Below, one piece after another: positions 48,199-55,576 of a stretch of 64,000 nucleotides of DNA (positions within the stretch are counted from its first letter, which is position 1; every line of letters starts with the position of its first letter). The position numbers were made by a program, and so were the translations under genes. This DNA is from Qipengyuania sp. S6317L1 (lineage in GTDB: Bacteria; Pseudomonadota; Alphaproteobacteria; Sphingomonadales; Sphingomonadaceae). The notes beneath the pieces were generated by a model, which was given only the letters and a program-made list of their open reading frames with translations, did not search any database and had not been told where the DNA came from. The DNA lies in the NCBI RefSeq assembly GCF_023015615.1, contig NZ_JALKAJ010000002.1, positions 820,501 through 884,500 on the forward strand, given 5' to 3'.

Positions 48199-50499
48199 CT
48201 AGCCGCCTTTACGACTGTTTGCGGCTGCCTCGATCGCGTCCTCATCCCACGTCACCTGCGTTTGGGTTTGCGGGTTGAAGCGGGTGTTGGCATAGCTTGC
48301 AGCTTCGGCTGCGGCGATTTCTTCAGCAGTCAGATAGTCTGATGGCTCAAGCGCAAATACATCGAGCCCGCGCGTGATTTCGGTCGCGTAAATGCGGCCA
48401 TTGTACCAGTAAGATGACCAGTAACCGCCGACCACAAGCTGCTCATCATCGATGGGCCCACGATCAAAGAAGGCGATCTCCTGGGGGTTCGCGCTGTCGG
48501 TGAAGTCCATCACGCTGATGCCGCCCTGATACCAGCTCTGGACGAAGAGATCCCGGCCTGGGACAGGGATGATCGAGCCGTTGTGCGCAACGCAGTTTTC
48601 AGTGTCGCTTTGCGGTCCGGGCATCTTGTAATGGCTGCGGAATTCAAGCTTGCCATCGACAATGTCATAGATCGCGTTCGCACCCCAGGTCATCGGGTCC
48701 GATGCCTTACAGCGCGGACGGCCACCACCGCCCCACTCGTCGGTAAAGATTACCTTGGTGCCGTCATTGTTGAAGGTGGCCGAGTGCCAATAGGCAAACC
48801 CTTTGTCGAACGCACTATCGGTGCGCACCGGATTGTATGGATCGGAGATATCCATGATGATCCCGTTACCCGAGCACGCGCCTGCCGCGATTTTCAGCGA
48901 CGGGAACACGGTGATGTCGTGGCACTGATTGGTTTCTCGGGTGTCTTGCGCATCATCGCTCGACTTGCCGCCATTCCAGAGACCGGCGATTTCGCCTGTC
49001 GCGTTGTCGGCAAAAACGCGCGGGGAACTGGTAATGCGGGCCGCGGCCGGGTTGGCGACCGGAATTTCGATCACATCAATGCTGAACAGCGCGGTGCGCG
49101 TATCGGAGCGATTGGGAACGCAGCGTTCAAGTTCTTCAGTCTCGCGCACCACTGAGGTGCCCGAGTTGTAAACGATCAGCTTTTCTTCATCCGCGCTCAC
49201 GATCGAGTGGGTGTGGCTGCCCCGACAGGTTTGCACCTGACCCACTTGGCGGACCGCAGAAAGGTCGGAGATATCGAAAATGCGAAGTCCGCGGAAACGC
49301 TCTTCGCTGACCTCACCCTCGACACCTTGCAGGCCGCAATCGACCCGGCCGCGCGTCTGTTCCACACTCATGATAAGCAAATTGCCTGCGACCGATACGT
49401 CACCCTGCCCCCCCGGACACACGACCGAAGACATAAGAGTCGGCGCACCATCTTCGCCAAGCTTGTAGATGTTGAAACCGTGATAGTTACCAGCGACCAT
49501 GATGTCGTCGAAGAACGCCATATCGGTATTGGCAAAATCAAGCAGCGGCGAACGCTCGGCAAATTGCGTCAGGCTTTCGCCATCTTCTTCGGGCACGGCC
49601 ACTGCCTCTTCGGCATCGTCTTCTGCATCCGAGCCTGCCTGTGTCGGTGCATCTTCGTCTTCATCGGAGGGAAGAGCGGGACGAAGATCGGCCGGGTTGT
49701 CCGGGTTAAAGAAACCCGCTGGCTTTGGCAGCGACACCACCTTGCGAAGGTTCATGATCGCTTCGCCCGCATCGGCAAAGCCAACAGCGAGACCTGAACG
49801 CGGATCCGCTGAGAGCCCTGCAAGCAGAGTATCCATGCGATCAATTTCACTGCTCTGATCGGCTTCGATATCACCGACAAACTGGAACAGGACAGGGTCA
49901 GATGCACTGCCCGGTTGCTCAAGCAGATCCTCGACCATTGTGATCGCGCCCTCGTGGTGGGCAATCATCAGGGTAAGGAACATCTTGTCAAAAGCCGCGC
50001 CCTCTAGCGTGGCAAGCTCGGCCATCTGCTCAGGTGTCGCCATGCCAGCCATCTGCGAATGGTCCATCGCGTGGTGACCGTGGTGTGCGTGGCCCGAATG
50101 ATCCATACCCGAATGATCCATGCCGGCCATCACAGTGTGCTCGCCGCGATCCGACAGCCAGCCGTTCATGAATTCGATCTCATCGGCCTGGCTCGACAAG
50201 ATCTTGCCAGCGATGGTGACAACTTCTTCGTTATTGGTCCGTTCTTCGACCAGTTCGGACATCTCGACGGCCTGCTGGTGGTGAAGAATCATGCCTTGCA
50301 TGAAGGCAACGTCGGCATCGGTGTAACTCGACTTTGCAATCTCGCTCGCTTCTTCGGCGCTCAACGTGGTGCTCGCCTGTCCGGGCGCGCCGGGCAGGAT
50401 GATGGGCGCGCTTTGCGCCATAGCGATGCTGGAGCCGGTCAAAAGAAGGCCGGTAATCAGGCTGCGAGACCCCAAAGCTAGTTTGCGTTGCATGATCAT
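48199..50499 (-). CDS. DUF305 domain fused to a C-terminal beta-propeller (LVIVD-like)
   Basis: 766 residues with a signal peptide ending near SIAMAQS. Residues ~45-235 hold two DUF305 halves, MQGMILHHQQAVEMS and LMIAHHEGAITMVEDL, with a His/Met-rich insert between them (MDHSGMDHSGHAHHGHH). DUF305 proteins are periplasmic and linked to copper. An acidic linker leads to a long repeat region (~320-740) with SVAGNLLIMS, LRIFDISDLSAVRQVGQV and GISVMDFTDSANPQEI, typical of LVIVD-type propellers. Six or more Cys sit in the propeller. The ATG at 50499 follows GAGG. A role in metal handling is inferred from the His/Met content. Confidence 0.85.
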   Translation of the reverse strand: MIMQRKLALGSRSLITGLLLTGSSIAMAQSAPIILPGAPGQASTTLSAEEASEIAKSSYTDADVAFMQGMILHHQQAVEMSELVEERTNNEEVVTIAGKILSSQADEIEFMNGWLSDRGEHTVMAGMDHSGMDHSGHAHHGHHAMDHSQMAGMATPEQMAELATLEGAAFDKMFLTLMIAHHEGAITMVEDLLEQPGSASDPVLFQFVGDIEADQSSEIDRMDTLLAGLSADPRSGLAVGFADAGEAIMNLRKVVSLPKPAGFFNPDNPADLRPALPSDEDEDAPTQAGSDAEDDAEEAVAVPEEDGESLTQFAERSPLLDFANTDMAFFDDIMVAGNYHGFNIYKLGEDGAPTLMSSVVCPGGQGDVSVAGNLLIMSVEQTRGRVDCGLQGVEGEVSEERFRGLRIFDISDLSAVRQVGQVQTCRGSHTHSIVSADEEKLIVYNSGTSVVRETEELERCVPNRSDTRTALFSIDVIEIPVANPAAARITSSPRVFADNATGEIAGLWNGGKSSDDAQDTRETNQCHDITVFPSLKIAAGACSGNGIIMDISDPYNPVRTDSAFDKGFAYWHSATFNNDGTKVIFTDEWGGGGRPRCKASDPMTWGANAIYDIVDGKLEFRSHYKMPGPQSDTENCVAHNGSIIPVPGRDLFVQSWYQGGISVMDFTDSANPQEIAFFDRGPIDDEQLVVGGYWSSYWYNGRIYATEITRGLDVFALEPSDYLTAEEIAAAEAASYANTRFNPQTQTQVTWDEDAIEAAANSRKGG

Positions 50500-50777
50500 T
50501 CATGTCCTCATGTTTTGTGAATTGACGCCATTCCTGCCCGAATGCACGTGCCAGTCAAGGCCATAGCCGATACTTGCCATCGATACGCAACAAGGGAACA
50601 ATCGAAGGGACCGCCGCATTATAATTAGTGCAAAGCGCAGTTTATCATCGGCGAATCGGTCGCGTGCGCGGCACACTTCGGCGCAGGGGCGCGCCAATTT
50701 TCTTGCAGCGACGCTGTGTAGAGCCCTAGAATTTGCGCTTAAGCCCACGCTAACCTTGTTCGGAGTATTTGCGCTTA

Positions 50778-51815
50778 ATGGCTCTCCATCCCCTTCTCTC
50801 CTCGCTCGCTCGCAAAGCAGCGCCTTTCGCGGCGCTCCTTGCTGTCTTTTCCGCTCCTGCCTTCGCAGAGGAAAACCAACTGCAGGCGAGTTTTGACGAT
50901 GCCTTTGGCACACAGGCGCGCGAGCCCTCGACCTTCGAGGCGATCTACGCCAGCGGTTTCGAACAACGCATTGCGCAGCTGGCCGATGGCAGCCAAGGGC
51001 GCATCGGCGTTGCCGCCTGGGACCTTGCAACCGGCGAACAGATCACCGTTTTGGGCGATCAACTTTTCCCAATGGCCTCGACCAGCAAGATCGCGGTAGC
51101 CGCCACCTATCTCGAAATGGTCGAGCAAGGGCGATATTCGCTGACATCAGAATTTCCGCTTCTCATCCCGGTGCGCTCTGCGAAGTTTTCCTCGCCTGCA
51201 GCGCCTGTGCGCAAGGGCAATTACATGGCGGCGATTGATCTTATCGAGATCATGATCACCCGCTCGAGCAACCCGGCGACCGACGCTTTGCTGGCAGCAG
51301 TGGGCGGCCCACCGGCAGTCAACGACTGGATGCGGCGTCAGGGTATCACTGACTTTTCTATTGACCGCGACATCGCAACGCTGGTGCGCGACGATGGCGA
51401 ATATGATCCGGCCAACTGGATAGACGAACGCGACGCTGCCACTCCCAAAGCGATGGTGCGCCTGTTGGGCGGGCTTTACCGCGGCGAATATCTGAACGAA
51501 GAAAGCCGCCGCATCCTGCTTGGTGCGATGAGCCGCACAGTGACGGGCAAACGCCGCATTGTTGCCAATATGCCGGGTGAGGCAAAGGTGAGCCACAAGA
51601 CCGGCTCACTCAACAACACCTCTTCTGACGTGGGCATTATAGAAAGCCCCGATGGGCGGGCGGTTGCGGTTGCGATTTACGTGACCGGGCAAGGCGCACG
51701 GCGTGACCGAGAAGCGCGGATCGCGGCGATTGCAAGGGCGCTGTACGATGGGTTCAATGCGAAGGCTCGCGATAACCGCAATTGGGTGAGCGCGCCGCGA
51801 CTTGGCGGCGGTTAA
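50778..51815 (+). CDS. Class A beta-lactamase-like serine hydrolase, exported
   Basis: 345 residues with a signal peptide ending near SAPAFA. The active-site triads are present: STSK (Ser101, Lys104), SSN (Ser163-Asn165) and KTG (274-276). The Glu166-xxLN loop of true class A enzymes is not intact: EYDPAN near residue 208 has shifted spacing, and the omega loop may be shorter. It could be a weak beta-lactamase or a penicillin-binding-protein-like peptidase. RDAATPKAM matches the class A family. The ATG at 50778 is preferred; a TTG at 50769 is also open but too close to the GGAG site. A terminator follows. Confidence 0.8.
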   Translation: MALHPLLSSLARKAAPFAALLAVFSAPAFAEENQLQASFDDAFGTQAREPSTFEAIYASGFEQRIAQLADGSQGRIGVAAWDLATGEQITVLGDQLFPMASTSKIAVAATYLEMVEQGRYSLTSEFPLLIPVRSAKFSSPAAPVRKGNYMAAIDLIEIMITRSSNPATDALLAAVGGPPAVNDWMRRQGITDFSIDRDIATLVRDDGEYDPANWIDERDAATPKAMVRLLGGLYRGEYLNEESRRILLGAMSRTVTGKRRIVANMPGEAKVSHKTGSLNNTSSDVGIIESPDGRAVAVAIYVTGQGARRDREARIAAIARALYDGFNAKARDNRNWVSAPRLGGG

Positions 51816-51837
51816 CGCCTTTTCCCGTCGCGAACAC

Positions 51838-51876
51838 AAAAAAGGCGGCGCCCCACTGGGGTGCCGCCTCTTTATT
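51838..51876. terminator. Bidirectional terminator between the beta-lactamase-like and lipoprotein genes
   Basis: An 11-base stem (GGCGGCGCCCC with GGGGTGCCGCC) with a three-base loop has an A run before and T residues after, so it can end transcription on both strands. Confidence 0.85.
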
Positions 51877-51907
51877 GACTAGCAAAAACGCTGGTCGGTT
51901 CGGGCGA

Positions 51908-52195
51908 TTACTCGCCGTCTTCACCATCAACCATTGCTTCTGCGTTAGCAGCAGCTTCGTCAGCAGCAGCTTCAACGTCAGCAGCGCCTTCAGCCATTTC
52001 AGCACCAGCTTCGTCAGCAGCGCCTTCAACAGCAGCAGCGCCTTCTTCGGCTGCAGCAGTTGCGTCGTCAGCGATCGAAGCTGCGTCTGCAGCCATTGCG
52101 TCACCGGTTTCGCCAACTGCGTCTGCGGTTTCACCGCAAGCAGCAAGGCCAAGAGCAGAAGTTGCAACAGCAGCGGCAAGAACGAACTTACGCAT
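51908..52195 (-). CDS. Very acidic small lipoprotein
   Basis: 95 residues. Signal peptide with lipobox LAAC. The mature part contains only Ala, Glu, Asp, Gly, Val, Met, Thr, Ser, Ile and Asn, with no Lys, Arg or His, and repeats of GAADEAGAE and EAAADEAAAN type. It should be a highly negative helix on the membrane. No domain recognised. The codons are dominated by GCT/GCA and GAA, giving long spurious frames on other frames. It resembles in style the product at 35553-35837. It is convergent with the beta-lactamase-like gene. Confidence 0.7.
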   Translation of the reverse strand: MRKFVLAAAVATSALGLAACGETADAVGETGDAMAADAASIADDATAAAEEGAAAVEGAADEAGAEMAEGAADVEAAADEAAANAEAMVDGEDGE

Positions 52196-52311
52196 AGTAG
52201 TAATTCCTTATTCAGCGAATAAATCAGGCACTTTCCCGCGATGGGTGAGCGCCGAAGCCAAGTGATCCCGTCTCTCGACCCCACTCGGCTCGGGCTCCTA
52301 AATAGTGGCGC

Positions 52312-52341
52312 AAATGTGGCAAAACAAGTAAAATGTGGCAA
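52312..52341 (+). repeat. Direct repeat AAATGTGGCAA upstream of polA
   Basis: AAATGTGGCAA occurs at 52312-52322 and 52331-52341, 19 bases apart, and GCCACA lies inverted near 52367. The copies sit between the divergent small lipoprotein gene and polA and could be a regulator site; no known motif was matched. Nothing else was seen in the 289 bases between these genes. Confidence 0.25.
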
Positions 52342-52484
52342 CACGCCCCATTTTCGCCTTTTTTCCGCCACAATTGGACGCGGCCAGAGACGCGCAAATT
52401 CGCTCCAGAATACCGGCATTGCGAGTGGGGCTAAAGCGTCGATGCGCTCTTACGCGAAGCTGCACAGGGTGCTAGCGATGACCT

Positions 52485-55340
52485 ATGTCAGACAAGCAAA
52501 AGCATCTCTATCTCGTCGATGGTTCGGCCTATATTTTTCGCGCCTATCACCGCTTGCCCCCGCTCACGAACCCGGAAGGGACGCCCGTGGGTGCGGTCTA
52601 TGGCTACACCACCATGCTCTGGAAGCTGGCCGACGATCTGGATGCTGCCGACGGTCCGACCCATATGGCGGTGATCCTCGACAAGGATTCGAAGAGCTTT
52701 CGCAACGATATCTACCCTGAATACAAGGCCAACCGTCCAGAGCCGCCCGAGGATCTTCGCCCCCAATTCCCGTTGATCCGCGATGCGACGCGCGCCTTCA
52801 GCTTGCCGTGCATCGAGGAGCAAGGGCTGGAGGCAGACGACCTGATCGCCTCCTACGCCCGCGAGGCTCAGCGCCAGGGCTGGGACGTCACCATCGTTTC
52901 TTCCGACAAGGATCTGATGCAATTGGTGGGCGAGGAAAACGGCGCGCGCATCGACATGCTCGACACGATGAAGTCGCAGCGCATCTATGTTGATGAGGTC
53001 GAGGAGAAATTCGGTGTGAAGCCCGATCTCGTTGGCGATGTGCTGGCGCTTATGGGGGACAGCGTCGACAATATTCCCGGCATTTACGGCGTAGGGCCAA
53101 AGACCGCTTCCAAGCTTATTGCTGAGCATGGTTCGCTCACGGCCGCGCTTGACCAAGCGCCGGATATGAAAAAGTCCAAGCTGAAAGAACGCCTGATCGA
53201 GGGTCGCGAGGATGCAGAAATGTCGCGCGTCCTGGTTACGCTCAAGGAAGATTGCGACCTACCCGTGGCGCTCGAGGACATGGCGCTCACCAAAATTCCC
53301 GAAGAGCCACTAGCCGAGTTTCTTCAAACGCACGGCTTCAATTCGCTCCTCAAACGACTCGGAGCAGGCTCAGGCTCGCCAGAGCGCACGAATAACCTAA
53401 ACCCTGCCAAAGCGGACAAGGGCGGCGACAAGGGGACAGCCGAAGGCAACCGTCAGCCGCTTCCCGAAATGCCAAAGGTCGACCGCAGCGCCTATGAAAC
53501 GGTGCAGACACTGGAGCGGCTTGAAGAATGGGTCCGCCGGGCCACGGCCGCGCGGCTTGTTGCGGTCGATACCGAGACATCGTCATTGGATGCGATGCAG
53601 GCCGATCTCGTGGGTGTGAGCCTCGCGCTTGGCCCTAATGATGCCTGCTACATCCCGCTCGCGCATTATACGAGTGAGGGGGGCGGCGACGATATGTTCG
53701 CCGAAAAACCCGAGCAAGTGCCGATGGGCGATGCGCTCGCAGCGCTCAAGCCCATGCTCGAAGAGACCTCTGTTCTCAAAGTCTTCCAAAACGGCAAGTA
53801 CGATCTGAACGTTCTTGAACGCTCCGGGATCAGCGTTGCACCCATCGAAGACACAATGGTGATGAGCTTCGACCTCGATGCTGGCCGAGGCGAGGGCATT
53901 GGAGGCGGGCACGGCATGGACGAGCTTTCCGAACGCCACCTTGGGCACACCCCGCTTTCGTTTAAAGAGGTTTGCGGGACGGGCAAAAAGGCTATCCCCT
54001 TTGGCGAAGTACCCTTGGACCGTGCGACCGAATATGCCGCCGAGGACGCCGACGTTACCTTGCGCATTTATCGCATGCTAAAGCCGCGCCTATCCGAAGA
54101 GGGCGGAACGGGCATTTACGAACGCGTTGACCGTCCTCTGATACCGGTGGTCGCCGGGATGGAACGCGAAGGCATCAAGGTCGATCGCGCACGGCTTGCC
54201 AAACTGTCCGAAGAATTCGCCACAGAAACCGCTAGCCTCGAAAAGGAGATCCACGAGGCGGCCGGCGAAGAATTTTCAGTCGGCAGCCCGAAGCAATTGG
54301 GCGAAATCCTGTTCGACAAAATGGGCTTTAAAGGTGGCAAGAAAGGCAAGAGCGGGCAGTACTCGACCGATCAGGCTACCCTTGAAAAACTGAGCGCCAA
54401 CCCCGAAGCCGCCAAGATCACCAAGAAGGTGCTCGAATGGCGGCATTTGTCGAAACTGAAATCGACCTACACCGATGCGCTCCAGGCCCAAATCAACCCG
54501 AATACCGGCCGTGTGCACACAAGCTACAGCCTTGTGGGCGCGCAGACCGGGCGGCTGTCCTCAACCGATCCGAACCTGCAAAACATCCCCATCCGCACGC
54601 CGATTGGACGGCAAATTCGCGAGGCGTTCGTGCCCGAAGACGGCAATGTGCTGCTTGCGGCCGACTACAGCCAGATCGAGCTGCGGCTGGCTGCGCATAT
54701 GGCCGATGTCGAAACGCTGAAAGAGGCATTTGCAAATGGCGAAGACATCCACTCGCGCACCGCGACCGAGATGTTTGGCGAAGTCACCAGAGACACTCGC
54801 GCCCGCGCCAAGACGATCAACTTCGCCATCCTCTATGGCATCTCGCGCTGGGGCCTCGCTGGCCGCCTTGAGGTTGAACCAGACGAAGCGCAGGACATGA
54901 TCGACACCTATTTCCAACGCTTCCCCGGCATCCAGCGCTACATCTCTGAAACGCTCACCAGCGTGGGCGAGCGTGGTTATTCCGAGACGCTCTTTGGCCG
55001 CAAAACCTGGTTTCCCCGAATCAAGTCCAAGAATCAGGCCGAGCGTCAGGGATCAGAACGCGCGGCAATCAATGCGCCTATTCAGGGGACCAGCGCCGAC
55101 ATTATCAAGCGCGCCATGGCAAGGATGCTGCCTGCCCTTCGCGATGTAGGGCTGAGCGATGTCCGGATGCTCCTGCAAGTGCACGATGAATTGGTGTTCG
55201 AGCTGCCCGAGGGAGATGTGGCCGAAGCCTCGCCGATCATCGAGCGTGTGATGGCGGAGGCAGCGCTCCCTGCGGTCTCTCTCGACGTCCCGCTGGCCAT
55301 CGACATTGGCACAGGAGCAAGCTGGGACGCGGCGCATTGA
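52485..55340 (+). CDS. polA: DNA polymerase I
   Basis: 951 residues with all three activities. The 5' nuclease begins HLYLVDGSAYIFRAYHRLPP; the 3'-5' exonuclease has VAVDTETSSLDAM (exo I), and PIEDTMVMSFDLD and YAAEDADVTLRIY (exo III), so proofreading looks intact. The polymerase motifs are AADYSQIELR (A), ARAKTINFAILYG (B) and QVHDELVFE (C). It fills gaps in repair and removes RNA primers. Its stop overlaps the next gene's TTG by the four bases TTGA. Confidence 0.97.
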   Translation: MSDKQKHLYLVDGSAYIFRAYHRLPPLTNPEGTPVGAVYGYTTMLWKLADDLDAADGPTHMAVILDKDSKSFRNDIYPEYKANRPEPPEDLRPQFPLIRDATRAFSLPCIEEQGLEADDLIASYAREAQRQGWDVTIVSSDKDLMQLVGEENGARIDMLDTMKSQRIYVDEVEEKFGVKPDLVGDVLALMGDSVDNIPGIYGVGPKTASKLIAEHGSLTAALDQAPDMKKSKLKERLIEGREDAEMSRVLVTLKEDCDLPVALEDMALTKIPEEPLAEFLQTHGFNSLLKRLGAGSGSPERTNNLNPAKADKGGDKGTAEGNRQPLPEMPKVDRSAYETVQTLERLEEWVRRATAARLVAVDTETSSLDAMQADLVGVSLALGPNDACYIPLAHYTSEGGGDDMFAEKPEQVPMGDALAALKPMLEETSVLKVFQNGKYDLNVLERSGISVAPIEDTMVMSFDLDAGRGEGIGGGHGMDELSERHLGHTPLSFKEVCGTGKKAIPFGEVPLDRATEYAAEDADVTLRIYRMLKPRLSEEGGTGIYERVDRPLIPVVAGMEREGIKVDRARLAKLSEEFATETASLEKEIHEAAGEEFSVGSPKQLGEILFDKMGFKGGKKGKSGQYSTDQATLEKLSANPEAAKITKKVLEWRHLSKLKSTYTDALQAQINPNTGRVHTSYSLVGAQTGRLSSTDPNLQNIPIRTPIGRQIREAFVPEDGNVLLAADYSQIELRLAAHMADVETLKEAFANGEDIHSRTATEMFGEVTRDTRARAKTINFAILYGISRWGLAGRLEVEPDEAQDMIDTYFQRFPGIQRYISETLTSVGERGYSETLFGRKTWFPRIKSKNQAERQGSERAAINAPIQGTSADIIKRAMARMLPALRDVGLSDVRMLLQVHDELVFELPEGDVAEASPIIERVMAEAALPAVSLDVPLAIDIGTGASWDAAH

Positions 55341-55570
55341 AGCTTGGCCCCGCCCTTCGGGCGTCCTCTATCCTGCTGTTCCTCGCAACCTGCGCCAGCG
55401 CCAGCATATGGCTTGTGCGGCGGTCCTTGCCCTACAATGCCGAGGGTCGATATTTCGATGAAACATCCGGCGTGGTCATGCATGAGCAGACGCTGACCGT
55501 TGCCGGTGCAGCGGCTGTCTCATTGGCCGTGTTTGCAATCATATGCTGGCTCATCGCCAAGCGGACTTGA
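55337..55570 (+). CDS. Small membrane protein coupled to polA
   Basis: 77 residues with two hydrophobic segments, ASSILLFLATCASASIWLV and AAAVSLAVFAIICWLIA, and a polar loop between. The start is TTG at 55337, overlapping the polA stop (TTGA), a sign of translational coupling. No domain recognised. The frame has normal length and two clean membrane spans, so I consider it real, but homology was not checked. Confidence 0.6.
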   Translation: MKLGPALRASSILLFLATCASASIWLVRRSLPYNAEGRYFDETSGVVMHEQTLTVAGAAAVSLAVFAIICWLIAKRT

Positions 55571-55576
55571 CCACGC

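Noticed and set aside
51754..52419. 221-codon Leu-rich minus frame over the acidic lipoprotein
   Set aside because: An artefact of GCT/GCA repeats read in another frame; the lipoprotein frame has the signal peptide.
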